Source of the DNA: Verrucomicrobiota bacterium | GTDB taxonomy: Bacteria > Verrucomicrobiota > Verrucomicrobiia > Limisphaerales > UBA11358 | Assembly (NCBI GenBank): GCA_026225155.1 | Contig: JAMFSG010000018.1 | Location: 1-12,643 of the forward strand | DNA length: 12,643 bases | Direction: 5' to 3' | Part shown: positions 1 to 6,534 of the stretch, piece by piece | Numbering within the stretch: position 1 is the stretch's first letter | Layout: each line of letters begins with the position of its first letter | Translations under genes and position numbers: made by a program | The notes under the pieces: generated by a model | The model's input: the letters and a program-made list of their open reading frames with translations, nothing else | Told to the model about the DNA's origin: nothing | Database searches by the model: none

Positions 1-906
1 GTAGGTTTTCTGCGCGGCAGCCACCGCCAATTCCACGCCGGGCAGCGGGCAATTCGGATCGCGGTCGCCATTGATCACCAGGAGTGGGCGTGGCGCGATG
101 AGCGGTAACATTTGCGGCCCGTCAAATTCCGAATAAATTCCCGGCACAACGCGGTCGTAAAATTTTTGCACGGTTGCCGAATCCACATTCGTCACGCCCT
201 CGCTTTTCGCAATCGTGTTGAAACCATTTTGAATCGTGGCGATGCGGCCCTGCCAGTCGTTGTTTTTCAGCTCCCAGTCAAAACTTTGCACGGCGATGAA
301 CGGCACGGCGACGGCGATGCGCTGATCCACTGCCGCTGTCAAATAAGTTTCGATGCCGCCTTTGGAAATTCCTGTCAGGCCGATGCGCGTGGCGTCCACG
401 TCGTCGCGCGTCGCGAGATAATCCACCAGCCGCCGGATGTCCCAAACCGTGTCGTAAAAAAACGGATGCTCGCCGGAACCGCGCCACGCGCGCACGATGG
501 CGTCCTGATATTCGGCGGAACCGTGGCCGGACACGGAGCGTTCACCGTGATAACGTCCGTCAATGGCCACCGCGACAAAACCTTTGCGCGCGAGCTGGCG
601 CAACAGCGGCAATTCATCTTCTTTGCGCCCGCCGGTGCCGTGCATGATGATGACCACTGGTCGCCGGTTTTTGATGTTTTCATTTTCCAGCAACAAACCC
701 GGCACGCGCTGTTTGGCATCCGAGGCGAACGAAAAATGAAATTCAACCAATCCGTTCGTCACCGATAATTTTTCAATTTGCGGCGCGAACGGCACAAGCG
801 GCCGGTCAATAATCTTGAGAAAATCCGCGCGCGTGGCCACCGTCTGACCGAAAGCCGCCGCCCCGGAACACAAAATCGTCGCCCATAAAAAAATGAAACG
901 CTTCAC
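1..906 (-). CDS. Secreted alpha/beta hydrolase of the dienelactone hydrolase / acetyl xylan esterase-like group (3' end beyond window)
   Basis: The reading frame is open from a GTG at 906 to the window edge: 302 residues, C-terminus missing. An upstream ATG at 919 is in another frame and stops after two codons, so GTG is the likely start. Residues 1-20 (basic MKR, a hydrophobic run, then GAAAFG) look like a signal peptide, implying export to the periplasm or beyond. The alpha/beta hydrolase core is clear: VVIIMHGTGG (84-93) supplies the oxyanion-hole HG, GISKG (179-183) is the nucleophile elbow with Ser181, and NGDRDPNCPL (279-288) carries the probable acid, Asp283. The catalytic His would lie past the edge. 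The family hydrolyses esters or related bonds; the substrate cannot be told from the sequence. It is divergent from the epimerase gene. No Shine-Dalgarno is visible. Confidence 0.85.
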   Translation of the reverse strand, partial: MKRFIFLWATILCSGAAAFGQTVATRADFLKIIDRPLVPFAPQIEKLSVTNGLVEFHFSFASDAKQRVPGLLLENENIKNRRPVVIIMHGTGGRKEDELPLLRQLARKGFVAVAIDGRYHGERSVSGHGSAEYQDAIVRAWRGSGEHPFFYDTVWDIRRLVDYLATRDDVDATRIGLTGISKGGIETYLTAAVDQRIAVAVPFIAVQSFDWELKNNDWQGRIATIQNGFNTIAKSEGVTNVDSATVQKFYDRVVPGIYSEFDGPQMLPLIAPRPLLVINGDRDPNCPLPGVELAVAAAQKTY

Positions 907-912
907 GGCTTT

Positions 913-940
913 ATTTCATGCGACGCTCCGAAAAATGCAA
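913..940 (-). promoter_or_regulatory. Possible promoter of the secreted hydrolase
   Basis: On the minus strand TTGCAT (940-935) is followed after 16 bases by TGAAAT (918-913), then 6 bases, then the GTG start at 906. The -35 matches TTGACA at four positions (TTG and A); the -10 lacks the usual A at its second position, so this is the weakest member of the set. The spacing to the start codon matches that seen at ubiE and the LptF/G gene. Confidence 0.3.
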
Positions 941-952
941 GTCATTAGAAAC

Positions 953-981
953 TTGCCCGGCCGCCCGCAGCGATTGATAAT
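953..981 (+). promoter_or_regulatory. Promoter of the hexose-6-phosphate epimerase gene
   Basis: TTGCCC (953-958), a 17-base spacer, then GATAAT (976-981), five of six to the sigma-70 -10 box. Transcription would be expected to start around 987-991, at or next to the ATG at 991, which leaves essentially no leader. A second ATG at 984 is out of frame. Confidence 0.55.
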
Positions 982-990
982 CCATGCGCC

Positions 991-1866
991 ATGAAAAATT
1001 TTGAGATTCCCGGCGCGTTGCAAATCGTTTCTGAAAGCGGTGGACTGCCGAAAGTTATCGTTACTAGCAAATTCAGCACGGCGGAAATTTATCTGCATGG
1101 CGCGCACATCACGCATTTTCAAAAAAACGGCGAACCGCCGCTGATATTTTTGAGCCGTAAAAGTCTTTTTGCACCGGGCAAAGCGATTCGCGGCGGCGTG
1201 CCGATCTGTTTTCCGTGGTTCGGTGCGCGCGAAGGCAACGTGATGCACGGTTTCGCGCGCACAGCGGAATGGGAATTGGTTGAAACCAGCGTCGCGCCGG
1301 ACGGCAGTGTGAAATTGAATTTTCTGCTGCCGGAAAATTTGCTGGTTCAAGCCGGTTGGCCGGCAGCGAAAGTGAATTTCATCGTGACCGTCGCGGAAAA
1401 ACTAACAATGGAATTGCGCGTCGAAAATTCCTCGGCGCAGGATTTTATTTTTGAAGATTGCCTGCACACTTATTTTTCCGTCGGCGACGTCGCGCAGGTT
1501 TCCATCACCGGACTTAAAGGTCACGAGTATTTGGACAAGGTGGAAAATTTTGCGCGCAAACTCGAAACCAACGACGCGATCAAAATCACTTCCGAAGTGG
1601 ACCGCGTTTATTTGAATGCGACCGGCACGGTGGAAATCCATGACGCCAAATTGCGCCGGAAAATTCTCGTCGAAAAATCCGGTTCAGCTTCGGCGGTCAT
1701 CTGGAACCTGTGGATTGACAAGGCGAAAGCGATGACCGATTTCGGCGACGACGAATACAAGGAAATGGTCTGTGTCGAATCCGGCAATGTTGGCGAAAGC
1801 AAAATTTCCCTCGCACCGGGAAAAACCGCGTCGTTGAAAGTGGTTTTGAGCACCGCAGTGCTTTGA
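991..1866 (+). CDS. yeaD: D-hexose-6-phosphate mutarotase (glucose-6-phosphate 1-epimerase, YeaD family)
   Basis: This 291-residue cytoplasmic protein is of normal length for the family, which interconverts alpha and beta anomers of glucose-6-phosphate and related hexose phosphates. The aldose-1-epimerase beta-sandwich signatures appear in order: LHGAHIT (35-41), the phosphate-binding-type IRGGVPICFPWFG (66-78), HGFAR (86-90), the catalytic-His motif CLHTYFSV (157-164, His159) and the late catalytic-Glu motif MVCVESGNV (259-267, Glu263). All key residues are present, so the enzyme should be active. ATG 991 is preferred because ATG 984 is out of frame. There is no Shine-Dalgarno, but a promoter-like pair ends only 9 bases upstream. 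It converges on the AhpD-like gene with a 2-base gap, leaving no room for a separate terminator. Confidence 0.92.
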   Translation: MKNFEIPGALQIVSESGGLPKVIVTSKFSTAEIYLHGAHITHFQKNGEPPLIFLSRKSLFAPGKAIRGGVPICFPWFGAREGNVMHGFARTAEWELVETSVAPDGSVKLNFLLPENLLVQAGWPAAKVNFIVTVAEKLTMELRVENSSAQDFIFEDCLHTYFSVGDVAQVSITGLKGHEYLDKVENFARKLETNDAIKITSEVDRVYLNATGTVEIHDAKLRRKILVEKSGSASAVIWNLWIDKAKAMTDFGDDEYKEMVCVESGNVGESKISLAPGKTASLKVVLSTAVL

Positions 1867-1868
1867 AA

Positions 1869-2315
1869 TTATTTTCGTTCCTTCGGTTCGGCGCGAAAGG
1901 AAATGCTGATGCGATTCCAAAGATTGATCATGCCGATGACTGCGGTCAATTCTACGATCTCCTTGTCGGCAAAATGTTTTTTCACTTCGATGTAGATTTC
2001 ATCCGGCACATGGGTCTCGGCGACAAGTGTAATGGCTTCTGCCCACGCCAACGCGGCGCGTTCACGGTCGGAAAGGAACGATGTTTCGCGCCACGCGGCC
2101 AGGCAATCGAGCCGTTGTTGCGATTCGCCCAGATGCCGCGCCTCGTTGGCGTGCATATCGAGGCAGAACGCGCAGCCGTTGATCTGGGAAACGCGCAGGT
2201 CAATGAGCGCGCGCAACTTGGCGTCGGTAAAAACTTGGGTGATGTGTTTGTGAACGGCCAGAAATGCCTGAAACGTTTCCGGTGCCGCCGCGCGATAATC
2301 AATCCGGTTGGACAT
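1869..2315 (-). CDS. AhpD-like / carboxymuconolactone decarboxylase family protein
   Basis: A 148-residue all-helical protein. The signature INGCAFCLDMHANEAR (45-60) holds the redox CxxC pair (Cys48, Cys51) followed by His55, as in AhpD-type alkylhydroperoxidases and their small relatives; LRALIDLRVSQ before it and the C-terminal VIGMINLWNRI complete the fold. Members reduce peroxides with thiol reductants or act as uncharacterised CMD-family proteins; the CxxC favours a redox role. The frame could begin at 2393, but that would overlap the dinG start and add a non-conserved extension, so ATG 2315 (MSNRIDYRA) is chosen. There is no Shine-Dalgarno, but a promoter-like pair ends 8 bases upstream. 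It is divergent from dinG across 54 bases. Confidence 0.88.
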   Translation of the reverse strand: MSNRIDYRAAAPETFQAFLAVHKHITQVFTDAKLRALIDLRVSQINGCAFCLDMHANEARHLGESQQRLDCLAAWRETSFLSDRERAALAWAEAITLVAETHVPDEIYIEVKKHFADKEIVELTAVIGMINLWNRISISFRAEPKERK

Positions 2316-2323
2316 AGGAAAAG

Positions 2324-2352
2324 AAAATAGCGTGTGTGCGGCCAATCTGCAA
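2324..2352 (-). promoter_or_regulatory. Probable promoter of the AhpD-like gene
   Basis: On the minus strand TTGCAG (2352-2347), a 17-base spacer, then TATTTT (2329-2324), followed by 8 bases and the ATG at 2315. It fits the TAnnnT-near-start pattern seen elsewhere in the window and again leaves almost no leader. Confidence 0.45.
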
Positions 2353-2369
2353 AACTCTTGTGACAAAAA

Positions 2370-4532
2370 ATGATTTCGGTCATCGAACAACAACCCATCG
2401 GCGCGGATTTAGTTTCTCAGGTGGAAGAGATTTTTTCGCCGACGGGAATTTTGTCGCGCTCGAAGAATTTTGAATTTCGTCCGCAGCAGCAGGAGATGGC
2501 GATGGCCGTCGCGCGCGCGTTGCAAAATCAGGAACATCTCGCGGTCGAGGCCGGCACGGGCGTCGGCAAATCGCTCGCGTATCTAATTCCGGCGATTCTT
2601 TTTGCCGTCGCGCAAAAAAAGAAAGCGGTCATTTCCACGCACACGATCAATCTGCAGGAACAGCTCACGGAAAAAGATTTACCAATGTTGGCGGGCGTTT
2701 TGGGCGCATTGCCGGAGCCGGTGAAGTTCAGTTTTTCCATGTTGAAAGGCCGTGCGAATTATCTGTGCACGCGCCGTTTGCAAAAAGCGATGCAGCAAAG
2801 CGGACATCTTTTCACGTCGTCCGAGGCGGAAGAATTGCAACGCATTTACGAGTGGTCAAAAGAAACGAAGGACGGCAGCTTGTCGGATTTTGAGATCGAG
2901 CCGGACGCGAAAGTTTGGGCGCAAGTTTGTTCCGAGCGCGGACTTTGTTCACCGAAAACGTGCGGACTGCAATCGGATTTCGCGAAAGATCACGACGTCT
3001 GTTTTTTTCAACGCGTGCGGAATAAAATTCTTTCGTCCGACGTTTTGATCTTGAACCACACGCTTTTTTTTACACTGCTCGGCGGCATCGAGGAAGAGAT
3101 TGAAGGCGGCATTTTGTTCAAGAACGACTTCGTGATTTTTGACGAGGCGCACACGATGGAGAGCGTCGCGTCGCGGCACATCGGCTTGAGCGTTTCGAGC
3201 GGGCAGGTGCGTTACGCGCTGAATCGTTTGTGGAATCCGCGCACGGAAAAAGGTCTGCTCGCGACGTTGCGGCAAGGCAACGCGGTGAAATTGGTTTCCG
3301 ATATTTTGAGCGAGTCGGACAAATTTTTCGACAGCGTGGAAACGGCGTGCGAAGAAATTCAGGCGACAACGCCCAAGAAAAATTTTGGCTCGGCGGAGTC
3401 ACGTCCCACCAAACGCGAATGGAAAGAATTGCGGATTCGGCGCGCGGAATTGGTGAAAGATAATGTCACGCTGCCGATCCAAAAATTGCGTGAGGCCGTC
3501 AGCGAATTGATCAAAACGAGCGACGACAAGGACATTGGCCAAGAATTGATCGAATGCAATCGTCGGCTTGGCGAATTGAAAGTGGAGGTCGCGGAATTTT
3601 TGAGCCAGCAAGCGGACGATCATGTTTATTGGGTCGAACGCGGCGGCAAGATTCATCGCAATCTCGCGCTCAACGCCGCGCCGGTGGACGTGGCGGATTT
3701 TTTACGCCAACGGCTTTTTGAAACGGACACTTCAATCATCATGACGAGCGCGACGTTGGCGACTTCGTCGCCGAAGTCAGAAGTCAGAAGTCAGAAGTCA
3801 GAAGTTGTCGCCGAAAATCTCAAACGAGTTGGTCGCGGCGAAAATTCATCGGCGAACCAGGGATTGAATTATTTCATCCGCCGGGTTGGCGCGCAATCGG
3901 CCACGCAGTTGCAAGTCGGCACGCCGTTTGATTACGCGCGACAGATGAAATTGTTCACCGTAAAAAAAATGCCCGAGCCACGCGAGACTGGTTATTCGGA
4001 TGCGTTGATTCACTGGATCAAACATTTTATCCAACAGACGCATGGCAAGGCGTTCGTGTTGTTCACGAGTTATAAATTGATGCAAGAAGTCGCGGATCGG
4101 ATGCAGCCGTTTTTTGACGAAAAGAAAATTAATTTATTCGTGCAAGGCACGGGCACGCCGCGTTCGACGATGCTGGAAAAATTTAAGGACGATGTGGATT
4201 CTGTGCTGTTCGGCACGGATAGTTTTTGGCAAGGCGTGGATGTGCCGGGCGAGGCGTTGAGCAATGTCATCATTACGCGGCTGCCGTTCGCGGTGCCGGA
4301 TCATCCGTTGATCGAGGCGCGCATCGAGGCGATCGAGGCGCGCGGCGGAAATTCATTCAGCGAATTTTCTTTGCCCGAAGCGATCTTGAAATTTCGTCAA
4401 GGCGTCGGCCGTTTGATCCGCACGAAAACGGACACGGGCATCGTGGTGGTTTTGGACAACCGGATTTTGACGAAGCAATACGGACAGGCTTTTCTCGACG
4501 CGCTGCCGAAATGTCCGGTGGAAATAGTTTAG
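2370..4532 (+). CDS. dinG: DinG-family ATP-dependent DNA helicase (XPD-like, Fe-S)
   Basis: A 720-residue superfamily 2 helicase related to DinG/XPD, which unwinds 5'-3' DNA and DNA-RNA structures during repair and replication. Motifs in order: RPQQQEMA (37-44, Q-like), AGTGVGKS (61-68, Walker A), IFDEAH (256-261, DEAH box), MTSATL (458-463), DSFWQGVD (617-624) and FRQGVGRLIRT (675-685, motif VI arginines). Cys133, Cys193, Cys198 and Cys211 are the likely Fe-S ligands, with Cys187 as an extra candidate. No N-terminal exonuclease domain is present, as in the E. coli type. About 30 residues after the SATL motif (466-497) look inserted: a repeat-encoded run (KSEVRSQKSEV) plus a low-complexity tail before the conserved GLNYFIRRVG. 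The frame stays open, so the protein is probably functional. No Shine-Dalgarno precedes ATG 2370. Confidence 0.93.
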   Translation: MISVIEQQPIGADLVSQVEEIFSPTGILSRSKNFEFRPQQQEMAMAVARALQNQEHLAVEAGTGVGKSLAYLIPAILFAVAQKKKAVISTHTINLQEQLTEKDLPMLAGVLGALPEPVKFSFSMLKGRANYLCTRRLQKAMQQSGHLFTSSEAEELQRIYEWSKETKDGSLSDFEIEPDAKVWAQVCSERGLCSPKTCGLQSDFAKDHDVCFFQRVRNKILSSDVLILNHTLFFTLLGGIEEEIEGGILFKNDFVIFDEAHTMESVASRHIGLSVSSGQVRYALNRLWNPRTEKGLLATLRQGNAVKLVSDILSESDKFFDSVETACEEIQATTPKKNFGSAESRPTKREWKELRIRRAELVKDNVTLPIQKLREAVSELIKTSDDKDIGQELIECNRRLGELKVEVAEFLSQQADDHVYWVERGGKIHRNLALNAAPVDVADFLRQRLFETDTSIIMTSATLATSSPKSEVRSQKSEVVAENLKRVGRGENSSANQGLNYFIRRVGAQSATQLQVGTPFDYARQMKLFTVKKMPEPRETGYSDALIHWIKHFIQQTHGKAFVLFTSYKLMQEVADRMQPFFDEKKINLFVQGTGTPRSTMLEKFKDDVDSVLFGTDSFWQGVDVPGEALSNVIITRLPFAVPDHPLIEARIEAIEARGGNSFSEFSLPEAILKFRQGVGRLIRTKTDTGIVVVLDNRILTKQYGQAFLDALPKCPVEIV
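3773..3806 (+). repeat. Heptanucleotide tandem repeat (GAAGTCA)n inside dinG
   Basis: Four exact copies of GAAGTCA (3773-3779, 3780-3786, 3787-3793, 3794-3800) and a partial fifth (GAAGTT, 3801-3806). In the dinG frame it encodes KSEVRSQKSEV. The nine bases GTCGCCGAA occur on both sides (3767-3775 and 3807-3815). The same heptamer recurs twice in ubiE. Confidence 0.9.
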
Positions 4533-4537
4533 AATTT

Positions 4538-4942
4538 TTACCAGCGTTCCTTCGGTTTGATCCCTTTCAATTCATTTTTCACGCACTCGGGACACATGCC
4601 GTGTGAAGTATGCGTGGCGAATTTCGAGTCAAAATATTTTTCCATCGTCAGCCATTCGTCGTGATGAGAAACCTTGCGGCACCAACTGCAGACGAGCAGA
4701 AATTTTTCGAGATGATGCAGCCGCTTAAGCAAGCGTTTGGTCACTAGATGAACCCAAAGCCAGATCATCAACATCACGATTGTGCGCAGGATGGCCCGGT
4801 GCCAGTTGGGCGTAAATGGTTCTCCGAAAATCAGATGCGGGATATGGAGCCATTCCACCAGCCATGAAAGCGCGATCAAAAAAGTGAAGCCAATCGTTTC
4901 ATTCCAGAGGATGAAATTCCATCTTGCTTTCGTTTGTCTCAT
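4538..4942 (-). CDS. Small membrane protein with two predicted helices and a paired-CxxC cytoplasmic tail
   Basis: A 134-residue protein. Two hydrophobic helices are visible (about 12-32 and 50-68), followed by a basic stretch (KRLLKRLHH, 69-77) suggesting that the C-terminus lies in the cytoplasm. The tail holds LVCSWCRKV (83-91) and HGMCPEC (114-120), with a W and EKYF between them: Cys85, Cys88, Cys117 and His114/Cys120 resemble a small zinc-binding module that I recall at the ends of some signalling proteins (pattern CxxCk..., W...E.Y, ...HGxCpeC). No enzymatic motif is seen and I do not recognise a named family. The frame extends back to 5056, but that part runs into tRNA-Gly, so ATG 4942 is chosen. 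It converges on dinG with 5 bases between stops and may be read through from the tRNA or response regulator. Confidence 0.7.
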   Translation of the reverse strand: MRQTKARWNFILWNETIGFTFLIALSWLVEWLHIPHLIFGEPFTPNWHRAILRTIVMLMIWLWVHLVTKRLLKRLHHLEKFLLVCSWCRKVSHHDEWLTMEKYFDSKFATHTSHGMCPECVKNELKGIKPKERW

Positions 4943-5023
4943 GGCAGGGACTTTGCTTGGCGCAAAAATCTTTGTCCAGAAAAAGCGATGTAGTGGATGG
5001 CAAAAAACCGGCGAAATTAAAAA

Positions 5024-5099
5024 TGGAGCGAGCGAAGGGATTCGAACCCTCGACATTCACGTTGGCAACGTGATGCTCTACCAACTGAGCTACGCTCGC
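5024..5099 (-). tRNA. tRNA-Gly (anticodon GCC)
   Basis: A full cloverleaf on the minus strand, 76 nt with the CCA end encoded (5026-5024). Acceptor GCGAGCG pairs with CGCTCGC; D arm GCTC/GAGC around AGTTGGTA; anticodon arm TCACG-TTGCCAA-CGTGA with anticodon GCC; T arm GAGGG-TTCGAAT-CCCTT; discriminator T. It lies between the response regulator and the small membrane protein, all on the minus strand. Confidence 0.97.
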
Positions 5100-5117
5100 T
5101 TTCAGAAACGGAAGGTC

Positions 5118-5145
5118 ATCTTATAGAACAACACGCGGCTGGCAA
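5118..5145 (-). promoter_or_regulatory. Probable promoter of tRNA-Gly
   Basis: On the minus strand TTGCCA (5145-5140), 16 bases, then TAAGAT (5123-5118); an overlapping TATAAG sits two bases nearer the -35. The 5' end of the tRNA is 18 bases beyond. It shares the octamer GCTTGCCA and the 16-base spacer with the tRNA-Lys promoter. Confidence 0.45.
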
Positions 5146-5156
5146 GCCTGAATTTT

Positions 5157-5579
5157 TTAGAGAGCCACCGATTCGCCCAGCGTCGCACGGATGACTTTCA
5201 ACAGGTAATCGTGTTCCAGCGGTTTTTGAAAAAAGGCGACCGCGCCCGCGTTCGTCGCGCGTTCCTTGGCCTTGGGATCTTCATTGCCGGTGATGACGAC
5301 GATGGGAATTTTTTTTGACGATTCAAGCCGGTGAAACCATTCCATGATGCGAAAACCGTCCCACGGCACGCCGCTCATGTCCGGCGGAAAACTGATGTCG
5401 AGCAGGATTAAATCAGGATTTTCTTTGCGCGCGGCGGCGACCGCTTCCGTGCCGTCCATCGCCGTGATCACTTGGTAACCTGCGCCCTGCAATTTCAAGG
5501 AAATCGTCTTGATGACGACTTCATTGTCATCAATGACCAAAATCTTTTTGCCAGACGTTGCGGGTGAACCGGTGCTCAT
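5157..5579 (-). CDS. Single-domain response regulator (CheY-like receiver protein)
   Basis: A 140-residue receiver domain without an output domain. The canonical residues are present: acidic pair Asp17/Asp18 (ILVIDDNE), phospho-acceptor Asp61 (LILLDIS), Thr97 (VVITGN) and Lys119 (FFQKP). A phosphorylated receiver of this kind usually passes its signal by protein contact. One oddity: the loop after Asp61 is about six residues longer than in CheY (SFPPDMSGVPWDGF where a short MPxMDG is usual). No cognate kinase is adjacent; the soluble kinase at 8923 is a possible but unsupported partner. ATG 5579 gives a short 10-residue lead before the first strand. Stop at 5157; tRNA-Gly begins 57 bases beyond on the same strand. 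No Shine-Dalgarno. Confidence 0.92.
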   Translation of the reverse strand: MSTGSPATSGKKILVIDDNEVVIKTISLKLQGAGYQVITAMDGTEAVAAARKENPDLILLDISFPPDMSGVPWDGFRIMEWFHRLESSKKIPIVVITGNEDPKAKERATNAGAVAFFQKPLEHDYLLKVIRATLGESVAL

Positions 5580-5658
5580 AATGGAAAATCAAAACTTCAT
5601 CCAAGTAATGGACTTAAACTAGCGAAAGATCTCAATGGCGCAAAGTAATTTCTGCGCT

Positions 5659-5687
5659 TTGCCTTGGGCTGCCGTCATCGCTAGACT
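5659..5687 (+). promoter_or_regulatory. Probable promoter of ubiE
   Basis: TTGCCT (5659-5664), a 17-base spacer, then TAGACT (5682-5687, a TAnnnT -10), then exactly 6 bases to the GTG start at 5694. Transcription would begin at or within a base or two of the start codon. No Shine-Dalgarno is present. Confidence 0.5.
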
Positions 5688-5693
5688 CTGTCC

Positions 5694-6446
5694 GTGAGCA
5701 AGACTTTTTACGCGCTTGGCGAACAACGCGCGGTGAAGGTCAACGACCTTTTCGCCCGCATCGCCCGCCGCTACGATTTGATCAACGACTTGCAAAGTTT
5801 CGGTTTGCACCGGCTTTGGAAACGTCGCGTGGTGGATCTCGCAAAAGTTTCCCCCGGCGCACGCGCGTTGGATTTGTGCTGCGGCACGGGCGATATTTCG
5901 TTTGCCCTCGCACAACGTGGCGCGGAAACGACCGGTCTGGATTTCAGCCAGCAAATGCTCGAAGTCGCGCAGAATAGAAGTCAGAAGTCAGCAGCCGGAA
6001 GCCAGAATGAAAATCCGCAATCCGCAATCCGCAATCCGCAATTCGTTCAGGGCGACGCGCAGCAGCTTTCGTTTGCGGAAAATTCTTTCGACATCGTGAC
6101 CGTCGGTTACGGTTTGCGCAATTTGACGAGCTGGCAGCGCGGCGTGGATGAAATGTTCCGCGTGGCCAAGCCCGGCGCGCGGCTGATTGTTTTGGATTTT
6201 GGCAAACCGGCGAATTCGCTCTGGCGTGCGATTTATTTTACCCACTTGAAAATGTCCGTGCCGCTCATCGGACTTTTATTTTGCGGCAACGCCTCGGCTT
6301 ACGCCTACATTTTGGAATCGCTGAAACATTATCCGGCGCAACTGGCCGTGGCGGAAAAAATGCGCGAGCTGAAACTGGTGAACGTCCGCCTCATCAATCT
6401 GCTCGGCGGCGCGATGGCAATCAATTACGGCGAAAAGCCGGTTTGA
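5694..6446 (+). CDS. ubiE: Demethylmenaquinone / 2-methoxy-6-polyprenyl-benzoquinol methyltransferase (UbiE/MenG)
   Basis: A 250-residue class I SAM-dependent methyltransferase performing C-methylation late in menaquinone (or ubiquinone) synthesis; menaquinone is the likelier product if the Verrucomicrobiota guess is right. Visible signatures: VNDLFARIARRYDLIND (16-32), motif I ALDLCCGTGD (58-67), acidic SAM-ribose position Asp83 in GLDFS, GDAQQLSF (120-127), the UbiE-type VGYGLRNL (137-144), VLDFGKP (166-172) and the C-terminal NLLGGAMAINYGEKP (235-249). Between residues 95 and 116 the linker before strand 4 is replaced by repeat-encoded sequence (RSQKSAAGSQNENPQSAIRN). It lies in a surface region between helix and strand, so activity is probably kept. 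Start is GTG 5694. It converges on the metallo-hydrolase. Confidence 0.93.
   Translation: MSKTFYALGEQRAVKVNDLFARIARRYDLINDLQSFGLHRLWKRRVVDLAKVSPGARALDLCCGTGDISFALAQRGAETTGLDFSQQMLEVAQNRSQKSAAGSQNENPQSAIRNPQFVQGDAQQLSFAENSFDIVTVGYGLRNLTSWQRGVDEMFRVAKPGARLIVLDFGKPANSLWRAIYFTHLKMSVPLIGLLFCGNASAYAYILESLKHYPAQLAVAEKMRELKLVNVRLINLLGGAMAINYGEKPV
5977..6044 (+). repeat. Composite heptanucleotide repeat inside ubiE: (GAAGTCA)2 and (AATCCGC)4
   Basis: GAAGTCA occurs twice in tandem (5977-5983, 5984-5990), followed by about 21 bases of degenerate related sequence, then AATCCGC four times in tandem (6012-6018, 6019-6025, 6026-6032, 6033-6039) and a partial AATTC (6040-6044). In frame it reads RSQKS and NPQSAIRNPQ. 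The first heptamer is identical to the dinG repeat. Confidence 0.9.
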
Positions 6447-6470
6447 TTTTTAATAAGGAAAGTACGGATG

Positions 6471-6491
6471 CAGGAACAAATTTGATTCCTG
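6471..6491. terminator. Weak hairpin between convergent ubiE and metallo-hydrolase genes
   Basis: CAGGAA (6471-6476) pairs with TTCCTG (6486-6491). A T-rich stretch follows at 6499-6503 on the plus strand, but it is separated from the stem. It is the only hairpin I see in the 88-base gap. It could end ubiE transcription, but the stem is short. Confidence 0.25.
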
Positions 6492-6534
6492 TCTTCCTGT
6501 TTTAATTATTTGAATTTTATCGCGCGACAAAATT

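Noticed and set aside
112..768. Open frame of 218 codons on the plus strand
   Set aside because: It lies opposite the alpha/beta hydrolase, which has a signal peptide, nucleophile elbow and consistent motifs; the plus-strand product has no recognisable features.
1863..2330. Open frame of 155 codons on the plus strand after the epimerase
   Set aside because: It is antisense to the AhpD-like gene, whose CxxC...H motif is unmistakable, and it overlaps the epimerase stop.
2316..2393. Longer start of the AhpD-like protein at 2393
   Set aside because: It would overlap the dinG start and the candidate promoter and add residues not expected in the family.
3773..3806. CRISPR array
   Set aside because: The units are 7 bases long and directly tandem with no spacers.
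4943..5056. N-terminal extension of the small membrane protein up to 5056
   Set aside because: The added residues (SRVRIPSLAPF) are a read-out of the 3' part of tRNA-Gly; ATG 4942 avoids this.
5100..5156. Intrinsic terminator between the response regulator and tRNA-Gly
   Set aside because: Only a 4-base stem (GGCT/AGCC) is present, with no T-run, and it overlaps the tRNA promoter -35.
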